Shown here piece after piece: positions 1-4,948 of a stretch of DNA of 22,556 nt. Each line of letters starts with the position of its first letter. The stretch's first letter is position 1. Made by a program: the position numbers and the translations under genes. Below the pieces are notes generated by a model, which saw nothing but the letters and a program-made list of their open reading frames with translations, was not told the DNA's origin and made no database searches. Source of the stretch: a virus. Location: positions 1 through 22,556 of IMG/VR virus record IMGVR_UViG_3300047552_002039; one strand, 5' to 3'.

Positions 1-5
1 AAATT

Positions 6-34
6 AGGCTGCTCAAGTTTGGGCAGCCTTTTTT
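6..34 (+). terminator. Rho-independent terminator of an upstream unit
   Basis: AGGCTGC (6-12) pairs with GCAGCCT (23-29) around a 10-base loop and runs into T29-T34. It would end transcription of a plus-strand gene left of the window and insulates the promoter at 127-158. Confidence 0.8.
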
Positions 35-126
35 CTTGCCTACCTAAAATATTTTCCCAGCTAACTGCCTGATTTACAGCCAATACCAGCAAGCCGAAAA
101 AATATTTTCTTTTTTTGGTGCAAACA

Positions 127-158
127 TTTGGAATTTTGAATAGGCCGCCATATCTTTG
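127..158 (+). promoter_or_regulatory. Bacteroidota-type promoter (copy A)
   Basis: TTTG at 127-130 and TATCTTTG at 151-158 are separated by 20 bases, matching the Bacteroidota primary-sigma consensus TTTG-N19/20-TAnnTTTG. Transcription should start near 162-166 and read into the gene at 190. A closely similar module lies at 4579-4632, in front of another small gene whose product also begins MEK. Confidence 0.82.
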
Positions 159-189
159 TAGCACATTAAAGGAAAGAAAAAAGCCACGC

Positions 190-384
190 ATGGAAAAGAA
201 CAAAAAATTCCCCGTTTTCGCCGCAAAGGACGCGGCCAAAATAACAAAATATATAACCATTGCAGACCTGCCCGACCACACGGCGTTTTGTGCCAAGTGC
301 GGGTTGGTGAAAAAACTATACGAAACGCGTAGCGGCCAGCTTCGCTATGTGGATCATATAGGCGATACGCACAAGGTTTGCTAA
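190..384 (+). CDS. Small protein with a CxxC motif, unknown function
   Basis: This 64-residue product is lysine-rich at its N terminus and carries FCAKCG near residues 35-40, with a His and a Cys close to the C terminus (THKVC). That pattern could bind one zinc ion, but the final pair is not a clean CxxC. I chose ATG 190 because it lies about 30 bases after the predicted transcription start; an upstream in-frame start would overlap the promoter. It is the first gene after a strong promoter, so it is probably expressed early. A small DNA-binding or host-takeover protein is possible, but no family was recognised. Confidence 0.62.
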   Translation: MEKNKKFPVFAAKDAAKITKYITIADLPDHTAFCAKCGLVKKLYETRSGQLRYVDHIGDTHKVC

Positions 385-449
385 AATGCTGGGGGATGCC
401 GAAAACCCGAAAAAAAGAGTAGGCGCAATTCAAAAAACGCATAAAAAAA

Positions 450-956
450 ATGAGCAACATTGTAATTCAAGACGGCGAACTGCCTGAAGATGGCCAAAAT
501 AAAAAGGCCGTTCAAACCTTCGACCCGATGGCGGCCAATACGATGGCGGCCTTTGAATCGGGAGTAACTATCCCTATTGATGAAATAGCCGAGAGTTGGC
601 AACCCGAGCAAATCGGGGAGTCAAAACGCCTTTTGTTTATTGGCTGCGGTGTGGAACTGTTCACAGATACGGCCACAGGCGCGGAGAAACCGACGGCAAA
701 AGCGTATTTCGTGGAACTTCGCAAAGCCCCAAACGGATCGCCCTATTTGAAACGGGTGAAAATGGGAACGATTGAAACGGTAAGCACCGTTTGCAACATC
801 ACCAAAAAAGGGGATACCATTGTAAGCGTTACGCCAAAAGCCGGATACCTAAATACAATGTGGGATGTTACCCTTACGGGCTCGCGCAAAAGCAAAACAA
901 ACGGGCTTAATAAAATCTCGACGTTTAGTATGAATCGTGTTGTAATTGCCCAGTAA
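450..956 (+). CDS. Conserved-looking phage protein of unknown function, upstream of the nuclease
   Basis: This 168-residue soluble protein has an acidic, disordered-looking N terminus (residues 1-50). Residues 58-165 alternate hydrophobic and polar residues in a way that suggests beta strands (for example KRLLFIGCGVELF and RVKMGTIETVS). It overlaps the next gene through TAATG and lies one gene before a RecE-like nuclease, where phages often keep single-strand-binding or annealing proteins. That role is inference from position and beta-rich character only. It is too short for a RecT-type annealase and no signature residues were recognised. Confidence 0.7.
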   Translation: MSNIVIQDGELPEDGQNKKAVQTFDPMAANTMAAFESGVTIPIDEIAESWQPEQIGESKRLLFIGCGVELFTDTATGAEKPTAKAYFVELRKAPNGSPYLKRVKMGTIETVSTVCNITKKGDTIVSVTPKAGYLNTMWDVTLTGSRKSKTNGLNKISTFSMNRVVIAQ

Positions 957-1201
957 TGAATAAGGCCGAAAAAATCGCAAAGCTCCAAAGGGATTTGGAG
1001 TTTTGCGCTAGGCCCGAAACTGAATTTGAGCAACACGGGCCAAATTACTCGAACAAAGCAAGCCTTTACCTATATTTCCCTGAGAGCCTAGGCCCGTTTG
1101 TGGCATTTATATTGGCCGAGGCAAAATTGAAGCTAACAGACCTAATAGACTGCCACGAGCAAGAAATTCAAAACGAGCTAAACGCACTGCAAAATGAATA
1201 G
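956..1201 (+). CDS. Small helical protein, unknown function
   Basis: This 81-residue protein has a basic N-terminal helix (MNKAEKIAKLQRDLEF) and an acidic C-terminal helix (residues 59-81). Its start overlaps the previous stop (TAATG) and its end overlaps the nuclease start by eight bases (ATGAATAG), so translation of the three genes is probably coupled. A small accessory partner of the neighbouring recombination proteins is plausible, but no family was recognised. Confidence 0.65.
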   Translation: MNKAEKIAKLQRDLEFCARPETEFEQHGPNYSNKASLYLYFPESLGPFVAFILAEAKLKLTDLIDCHEQEIQNELNALQNE

Positions 1202-2111
1202 CAACGAAATGTACAACATGTTTCTAGCGGCCGCTAACTTGCTGCCTGAAACAACCCAAAGCGCACCTTCAAAAATTAACGCTGGTTTGCGCCCTGCCCC
1301 TGCCCGCGAGGACGGCCTTAATCAATTGCGCGAAATTTCGGCACAATGCCAAAAAGGCAATTATGCTAGCAATAGGCCGCTATCTTACTCGAGCCTGAAG
1401 CATTTTGCAAAGCACCCTCTTTGTTATTTGGAATACTGCAAACAACCCAAAAGCGAGCCGACTAGCGCACAGGTAATCGGGTTGCTTTTTGAAAGTCTGT
1501 TAGTCGCTGGCCAATTGCCTGAAGGCATTATTAGCGCCGAAAACAGGCCCGATCCTTCAGCCACATTTGCGGCAAAAGCTAATAAGGAATGGAAGGCCGC
1601 AAAAGAGGCCGCAGGGCTTACAATAGCTAGCCTCGAGCAAATAGAAACGGCCCGGGCAATGGCCGCCGATGTACTCAAGAACAGCCCTTTTTTGTCGGGC
1701 AAGGGAGGCGCGCCCAAATACCAAGCGCAGCATAACATCACACTTTGCGGCCTAGATTTGGTTTGCATTACCGACCTCGAGTTTCCCGATTGTGTAGTGG
1801 AAATAAAAACCACTAACACTATCTCCGGTTTCCGCAATCAATTTTTTAAAGAGTGCTACTGGCTTCAGGCGGCCCTGCAACACGTAGCTACCCAAAAGCC
1901 CGTTTATTTCCTAGTCGTGCAAAGCGAGGCCCCGTTTATCCACGAGGTTATCCACATTACGGAGGGCCAAATGGCTGAATACAAGCGTAGGCTGCGGGCC
2001 TTGCTTTTGAACTTTCGCACTTGCCTCCGGCATGGGTTTCGGCACGATGAAAAATTGCTATCAATAGAGCCTACATACGAATTTAAAAACGTGGAGCAAT
2101 GGTATTTTTAG
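1194..2111 (+). CDS. PD-(D/E)XK nuclease, RecE/exodeoxyribonuclease VIII-like
   Basis: This 305-residue protein resembles the phage PDDEXK exonucleases of the RecE/Exo VIII-like group, which resect double-stranded ends for annealing-type recombination. The N-terminal LSYSSLKHF (residues 63-71) matches the S.L..f opening typical of this fold. The catalytic core appears to be LDLVCITD (D188 and D194) followed by VVEIKTT (E203 and K205), then a conserved Q-bearing helix (YWLQAALQH, residues 222-230). The usual His of the GxxxH helix seems to be Glu in GLLFESLL, which is a variation. Residues 1-60 look disordered. No RecT or Erf annealase was recognised next to it. Confidence 0.85.
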   Translation: MNSNEMYNMFLAAANLLPETTQSAPSKINAGLRPAPAREDGLNQLREISAQCQKGNYASNRPLSYSSLKHFAKHPLCYLEYCKQPKSEPTSAQVIGLLFESLLVAGQLPEGIISAENRPDPSATFAAKANKEWKAAKEAAGLTIASLEQIETARAMAADVLKNSPFLSGKGGAPKYQAQHNITLCGLDLVCITDLEFPDCVVEIKTTNTISGFRNQFFKECYWLQAALQHVATQKPVYFLVVQSEAPFIHEVIHITEGQMAEYKRRLRALLLNFRTCLRHGFRHDEKLLSIEPTYEFKNVEQWYF

Positions 2112-2227
2112 CAATTGTTATCGGCTACATATTACTCACTTTGGGCTTTATGTTTGGGCTTAACTTTTACTTTAATGAAGCCGAAAAAAGCCGTTACGAG
2201 CGAACCCGCCGCCGACGTTACAAGTGA
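2099..2227 (+). CDS. Nested single-pass membrane microprotein
   Basis: This 42-codon ORF starts at ATG 2099, inside the end of the nuclease gene, and stops at TGA 2225-2227. It encodes MVFLAIVIGYILLTLGF followed by MFGLNFYF, an acidic-basic stretch, and a strongly basic tail (RTRRRRYK). This is a textbook single transmembrane helix with a cytoplasmic positive tail. The start overlaps the preceding stop codon, as is common in this genome. The final 53 bases overlap the next gene in another frame. It is below usual gene-calling length. Role unknown; an inner-membrane modulator is inference. Confidence 0.5.
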   Translation: MVFLAIVIGYILLTLGFMFGLNFYFNEAEKSRYERTRRRRYK

Positions 2228-2420
2228 TGTTCGCTTAGACTTGCTAAAAGCGTATTTAAAAGAGTTTCCCCAAAATCAAAAGCCGCAAAGCGCGGCACAA
2301 TGGGCAGACTTTTTTAAATACGCACAAAGCAAGCAAAGCGAGTTTTTGAGGCTAACAGGCCTGCGCGAGCCGCTTAGCACTGCCGAGCGCAAAAGGTTTT
2401 ATTCATTCCTAAAAATCTAA
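2175..2420 (+). CDS. Small basic protein, unknown function
   Basis: From ATG 2175 this gives 81 residues: a lysine-rich start (MKPKKAV), then a helical C-terminal part (residues 20-81) with W, F and Y residues spaced as in a compact helical bundle. A TTG at 2115 would extend it by 20 mostly hydrophobic residues. I prefer ATG because the other frame of that DNA encodes the much better membrane segment of the 2099 ORF. It precedes another small gene at 2427. No family was recognised. Confidence 0.6.
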   Translation: MKPKKAVTSEPAADVTSDVRLDLLKAYLKEFPQNQKPQSAAQWADFFKYAQSKQSEFLRLTGLREPLSTAERKRFYSFLKI

Positions 2421-2426
2421 AAACAG

Positions 2427-2630
2427 ATGGCAAAAAGCATAGAAAACCTGCTTTCGGAAATCTTAGCCGTATGCGAAACAGCAAACGTAACAATCGCTAG
2501 AGAAACCGTTTATCTATCTTCGCTTTATATTAATAAGCGATTTAGGAGCGGCACGCTAGAAGAAAAATTATCACAGGCACTAGAATCGCTAAAAAGCGAA
2601 AAAGAGGCCTACGAAAAAAGGAGGGCGTAA
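2427..2630 (+). CDS. Small helical protein, unknown function
   Basis: This 67-residue protein is almost entirely helical and charged. Its C-terminal third (LEEKLSQALESLKSEKEAYE) has a coiled-coil-like heptad pattern. The stop overlaps the next ATG as TAATG. The sequence AGGAGG sits just before that junction, one of few Shine-Dalgarno-like motifs in the window; it falls in the last codons of this gene, so it may be coincidental. No family was recognised. Confidence 0.6.
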   Translation: MAKSIENLLSEILAVCETANVTIARETVYLSSLYINKRFRSGTLEEKLSQALESLKSEKEAYEKRRA

Positions 2631-2884
2631 TGCAAAAAATATCAAAATGGGAAGCGAAAGACATAGAACTTCTCGTTTCACAGTACGCAGAGCACGGGGT
2701 TAACATACCGGAGCTTGCCGAAAAATACACACAGAAAGAGATGCGGGCGGTTGTGCACAAGTACGGCCTCAAAACCGAGAAAGAACACATTCTCGACAAA
2801 ATCTGGGCAGGGCGCACGCTTTTGCCCGAGGAGCGCGAAAAAGCGGCACAATGGAAATTTATCGCGCGGCGGCCCGGCTTGTAA
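2630..2884 (+). CDS. SANT/Myb-like helix-turn-helix protein
   Basis: This 84-residue protein opens with a W..KDIELL helix (residues 7-18), then GVNIPELAEKY and EMRAVVHKYGLK (residues 24-48). That is the layout of small phage SANT/Myb-like or homeodomain-like DNA-binding domains: an acidic first helix, then I..LA and A.......GLK. The last 35 residues are charged. It would bind DNA, perhaps as a regulator. It is the last gene before the structured RNA region at 2900-3009. Confidence 0.55.
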   Translation: MQKISKWEAKDIELLVSQYAEHGVNIPELAEKYTQKEMRAVVHKYGLKTEKEHILDKIWAGRTLLPEEREKAAQWKFIARRPGL

Positions 2885-2899
2885 ATTCAAAAAAAGGAG

Positions 2900-2907
2900 T
2901 ATCTTTG
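2900..2907 (+). promoter_or_regulatory. Candidate -7 box upstream of the structured RNA
   Basis: TATCTTTG at 2900-2907 is identical to the -7 box of the promoter at 151-158. No TTTG is found at the expected -33 position; the corresponding sequence is GC-rich. If active, transcription would start near 2911-2914, just before the structured region, giving an RNA of about 95-100 bases that ends at the terminator. Confidence 0.45.
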
Positions 2908-2911
2908 TTTG

Positions 2912-3009
2912 GCAAAGCATTTGGCGGAGGTAGGAGCCCGGCTGATGCCTTGCTTAGGATCGTGTTTAGCGAACCTGCCCCGTAGCTCCTACCTGCGGGG
3001 CTTTTTTTA
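2912..3009 (+). ncRNA. Structured RNA with alternative folds (attenuator or small RNA)
   Basis: AGGTAGGAGC (2928-2937) is perfectly complementary to GCTCCTACCT (2985-2994). Between them lie a small hairpin GGC-TGAT-GCC (2940-2949) and a second hairpin, AGGATCG (2956-2962) with CGAACCT (2970-2976), having one A-A mismatch. Together these make a multi-stem junction closed by a 10-bp helix. The 3' arm of that helix lies inside the terminator hairpin (2977-3001), so the two folds exclude each other. This is the geometry of a transcription attenuator or riboswitch; a stand-alone small RNA is also possible. The 5' end is estimated from the -7 box. I do not recognise a known RNA family. Confidence 0.5.
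2977..3008 (+). terminator. Rho-independent terminator upstream of the HNH gene
   Basis: GCCCCGTAG (2977-2985) pairs with CTGCGGGGC (2993-3001), including one G-T wobble, around a 7-base loop and is followed by T3002-T3008. The coding start at 3020 lies just downstream, so full termination would silence the HNH gene unless the competing 10-bp helix forms. Confidence 0.75.
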
Positions 3010-3019
3010 TTTTAAAGAC

Positions 3020-3430
3020 ATGCCAATTGACTATAAAAAGTATCCGGCAAACTGGAAAACAGAAATAAGGCCCGCGATTTTGGAACGCGAGGGGCACAGG
3101 TGCAAGTTTTGTAAAGTGCCTAATTATTGGCCTATTATAAGAGGGGAATGGAACGGCGAGGCAGTATGGCAAGATATTGATGGGGAAATGCATAGTGCGG
3201 CAACCGGGGAATACTTAGGCTCAACCTATGTAGGTGATGTACATTCTACAAACCTGCCAGTTAAAGTTGTGCTTACCATCGCTCACTTAAACCATAACAT
3301 TGCCGATAATAGGCCAGAAAACCTTGCTGCCCTTTGCCAAAAGTGCCATAATACGCACGATTTGGAATACCGCAAAGCTAACCGCAAAGCAACCCTTAAC
3401 AAGAAAAAAGGCTTGCAAGATTTGTTCTAA
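3020..3430 (+). CDS. HNH homing-type endonuclease
   Basis: This 136-residue protein has a zinc-binding Cys pair CKFC (C28, C31), then LTIAHLNHN (H89, H92), DNRPENLAALC (N101), and CQKCHNTHD (C106, C109, H110, H113). This is the HNH (beta-beta-alpha metal) nuclease core with a structural zinc site, common as free-standing endonucleases in phages. ATG 3020 follows a terminator directly. An in-frame ATG at 2945 would add 25 residues encoded by the structured RNA, so translation there could influence folding. A strong terminator follows at 3435. It may be a selfish homing nuclease or a packaging helper; homing is favoured by its isolated cassette. Confidence 0.85.
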   Translation: MPIDYKKYPANWKTEIRPAILEREGHRCKFCKVPNYWPIIRGEWNGEAVWQDIDGEMHSAATGEYLGSTYVGDVHSTNLPVKVVLTIAHLNHNIADNRPENLAALCQKCHNTHDLEYRKANRKATLNKKKGLQDLF

Positions 3431-3434
3431 CACA

Positions 3435-3469
3435 AAAAGCCCGGGCCTCTTCGCTTTGCCCGGGCTTTT
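3435..3469 (+). terminator. Strong terminator after the HNH gene
   Basis: AAAAGCCCGGGC (3435-3446) pairs perfectly with GCCCGGGCTTTT (3458-3469) over 12 bp with an 11-base loop. The symmetric A and T flanks mean it could also work on the minus strand. With the terminator at 2977 it brackets the HNH gene as a separate cassette. Confidence 0.88.
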
Positions 3470-3506
3470 AAGTAAATTTCTCTCTCTTAAAAACACCCTC
3501 AAAGTT

Positions 3507-4454
3507 ATGGCTTTTACTGGAATTTGGATACCTGTTGAAATTTGCCTGTGCAATGGATTTGATGCTCAGGAAAAAATCATTGTTGGGCAGGTTATAGGCT
3601 TTAAAGAGGCCAAAAAGCCCTGCTATGTAAGTAACAATTACTTTGCTTCAATACTGGGCGGTCTATCCGCTAAACGAGTAAGCACAATTATAAACGGCCT
3701 AATTGCCAAAGGTGTAATACAAAGCACCTTGAATAAAGAGTCGGGCAATATGCGAGTTTTAGAACTTAACGAGTCTGGGCTGAAGGCTTTTTTGGCTAAG
3801 TACCCTATCCCCGAAAACGGGAATACTATCCCCGAAAACTTCCATACCCTATCCCCGAAAACAGGGATACCCTATCCCCGAAAACAGGGATACCCTATCC
3901 CCGAAAACAGGGATACCCTATCCCCGAAAACTTCCACCAATAATAAAGAAAATAATAAAGTAGATAACATAATTGAAAGTGTATGCAAAAACGAATTTTT
4001 GCAGCCACGCACACACAAGCCACAAACAATTGAAGAGGCTTTTGGGGATTATGAAGCAACCGAGCAACAGCAAGAAAAAAACCTGCCTACCTTAAACGCC
4101 AAAGCCCAAACGGGCGCAAATACACCGAGAGTTGGGCGCGGCGGTGTAAAAAATACACTAAGCCAATTTGTGCCGCCAAACGAGGCCGAGTGCTTTGATT
4201 TTTTCAAGGCCGCTGCGCCGGGCCTACCTGAATACTTTCTTAAAAGCGAAGCAACTAAGTTTTACAACTACTACGAGGCCCGGGGCTGGGCGGGCATAGT
4301 GAATGCCGAGGCCCTTGCCGTAAGTTGGGCAAGGGCGGATAGGTTCAAAAAAGATGCTGAAGCGCACAGGCCCGCTGCCGCCTCGTTTGTCGAGCAAGTA
4401 CGGGAAGATGCCCAACGGCGCGGCCTCAAGATTTTTGGCGCGGGTTCGTTTTAA
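3507..4454 (+). CDS. Phage replication initiator with internal origin (lambda O-like role)
   Basis: This 315-residue protein has three parts. Residues 1-95 form a helix-turn-helix/winged-helix domain of the phage replication-protein type (GIWIPVEI, then CYVSNNYFASILGGLSAKRVSTIINGL in two pieces, a wing-like strand pair and a final helix). Residues 99-143 are encoded by the six iterons, and residues 144-219 form a low-complexity linker. Residues 220-283 form a C-terminal domain with FYNYYEARGW (252-261) and W274, as seen in phage replication proteins that contact a helicase loader. ATG 3507 is the only start that gives the family's N terminus. The helicase loader gene lies downstream at 5241. 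The role is inferred by analogy to lambda O. Confidence 0.82.
   Translation: MAFTGIWIPVEICLCNGFDAQEKIIVGQVIGFKEAKKPCYVSNNYFASILGGLSAKRVSTIINGLIAKGVIQSTLNKESGNMRVLELNESGLKAFLAKYPIPENGNTIPENFHTLSPKTGIPYPRKQGYPIPENRDTLSPKTSTNNKENNKVDNIIESVCKNEFLQPRTHKPQTIEEAFGDYEATEQQQEKNLPTLNAKAQTGANTPRVGRGGVKNTLSQFVPPNEAECFDFFKAAAPGLPEYFLKSEATKFYNYYEARGWAGIVNAEALAVSWARADRFKKDAEAHRPAAASFVEQVREDAQRRGLKIFGAGSF
3806..3931 (+). repeat. Six iterons inside the initiator gene (probable replication origin)
   Basis: The 13-base core TATCCCCGAAAAC occurs six times without mismatch, starting at 3806, 3827, 3850, 3873, 3896 and 3919. The steps are 21, 23, 23, 23 and 23 bases, so all copies face nearly the same side of the helix. 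Copies 3-5 extend to the dyad TATCCC-N8-GGGATA; copies 2 and 6 are followed instead by TTCCA. The array lies in the coding region of a winged-helix initiator and is followed by an AT-rich stretch, as in the lambda origin within gene O. Confidence 0.85.
3939..3980 (+). other. AT-rich candidate DNA unwinding element
   Basis: Bases 3941-3980 contain only six G or C (85% AT by hand count), in sharp contrast to the C-rich iterons next to them. The 10-base sequence AATAATAAAG occurs twice, at 3939-3948 and 3951-3960. It encodes an Asn/Lys linker in the initiator protein. Its place beside the iterons fits an origin melting site. Confidence 0.65.
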
Positions 4455-4480
4455 TCGTTTTCGTGCGTACAGGTAAACGT

Positions 4481-4513
4481 GGGCAGTTGTAAAGTATTAC
4501 TTTACAACTGCCC
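4481..4513. repeat. Perfect 15-bp inverted repeat
   Basis: GGGCAGTTGTAAAGT (4481-4495) and its exact complement (4499-4513) flank a 3-base centre, ATT. No T-run follows on either strand. It lies 27 bases after the replication gene and about 65 bases before the next promoter. It could be an unusual terminator, an operator for a dimeric regulator, or an RNA-stabilising 3' hairpin. Confidence 0.75.
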
Positions 4514-4578
4514 TAGAATGTCCTACAAGCCCGTTTTTGCCCTAGTCGGAAAAAATCTTAAATATTTTTTAGCAAGGT

Positions 4579-4610
4579 ATTGGAAATTTGAATGGCCCGT
4601 TATACCTTTG
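4579..4610 (+). promoter_or_regulatory. Bacteroidota-type promoter (copy B)
   Basis: ATTG at 4579-4582 (one mismatch to TTTG) and TACCTTTG at 4603-4610 are 20 bases apart. Bases 4579-4632 match 127-180 at about 44 of 54 positions by hand count, including the shared TTTGTAGCAC and TTAAAGGAAA downstream of the box. It should drive the small gene at 4646. Confidence 0.75.
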
Positions 4611-4645
4611 TAGCACGTTAAAGGAAAAACAAAACACACAAAATC

Positions 4646-4792
4646 ATGGAAAAGAAATTCGCGTACCAAGGCACAGACTGCACCTACGTTGTAAGCGCCA
4701 CTTCTAAAAAAGAGGCCGCACAAAAGCTCAACAGCTTTGAGTATTTGAAGCTGCCAAAACTCGCAGCCAAAGATATTTATCGCTACAACTAA
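4646..4792 (+). CDS. 48-residue protein, unknown function
   Basis: The ORF runs from ATG 4646 to TAA 4790-4792 and encodes MEKKFAYQG, a short beta-like stretch (CTYVVSA), an alanine-lysine helix (SKKEAAQKL) and a C-terminal DIYRYN. It starts about 35 bases after a well-formed promoter and is followed by a hairpin, so it forms its own short unit. The initial MEK and the leader resemble the first gene at 190. The product looks like a small folded alpha-beta protein with no recognised family. Confidence 0.62.
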   Translation: MEKKFAYQGTDCTYVVSATSKKEAAQKLNSFEYLKLPKLAAKDIYRYN

Positions 4793-4803
4793 TCGCACCA
4801 AAC

Positions 4804-4823
4804 GGGCGGCCCGTAAGCCGCCC
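4804..4823. repeat. GC-rich hairpin after the 48-residue gene
   Basis: GGGCGGC (4804-4810) pairs with GCCGCCC (4817-4823) around the 6-base loop CCGTAA. No T-run follows, so it is at best a weak intrinsic terminator; it could also protect the 3' end of the short transcript. Confidence 0.6.
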
Positions 4824-4873
4824 AAATAGATAATACTGTAGTTGTTGTTTAATTCTTTCATAGATTGATTTAA

Positions 4874-4894
4874 GGCAGGGGAATTTCCCCTGCC
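4874..4894. repeat. 10-bp palindrome, possible operator
   Basis: GGCAGGGGAA (4874-4883), a single T, then TTCCCCTGCC (4885-4894) form a nearly perfect palindrome. It lies 23 bases upstream of the -7 box at 4918-4925, where a -33 element would sit. This suggests an operator or activator site for the helicase-loader operon. In RNA it could also fold as an 8-bp stem with a 5-base loop. Confidence 0.55.
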
Positions 4895-4917
4895 CTAACT
4901 GGATAGCAGAGGCATAA

Positions 4918-4925
4918 TATTTTTG
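4918..4925 (+). promoter_or_regulatory. Candidate -7 box for the helicase-loader operon
   Basis: TATTTTTG fits TAnnTTTG and lies 23 bases before ATG 4949. No TTTG is seen 20 bases upstream; the palindrome at 4874-4894 is there instead. Activity may need a phage-encoded factor; this is inferred from sequence only. Confidence 0.4.
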
Positions 4926-4948
4926 AGCAAAACAAAACGACTAAGCAA

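Noticed and set aside
74-460. 128-residue minus-strand ORF across the first promoter and small gene
   Set aside because: It crosses a good plus-strand promoter and gene and has no promoter of its own. Its partial likeness to the minus ORF at 4523-4861 comes from the duplicated promoter DNA.
2115-2174. TTG-started extension of the 2175 gene giving a hydrophobic N terminus
   Set aside because: TTG is a weak start, and the same DNA encodes a better membrane helix in the ATG-started 2099 frame.
2900-3010. Guide RNA of an IscB/OMEGA (HEARO) system next to the HNH gene
   Set aside because: The HNH protein is only 136 residues with no RuvC or bridge-helix segments, and the RNA is short with a terminator between it and the gene.
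2909-3019. 37-residue N-terminal extension of the HNH protein from TTG 2909
   Set aside because: The DNA is explained by RNA structure and a terminator, and the encoded peptide does not look like part of the domain.
3300-3506. 69-residue N-terminal extension of the replication initiator
   Set aside because: It overlaps the HNH gene and reads through a strong terminator; the winged-helix domain begins at ATG 3507.
3806-3931. CRISPR-like array
   Set aside because: The repeats are contiguous at 21-23 bases with no unique spacers and lie in a coding region, so iterons fit and CRISPR does not.
4523-4861. 112-residue minus-strand ORF
   Set aside because: It is antisense to the promoter and the 48-residue gene. 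Cys/Phe-rich composition is typical of a shadow frame.
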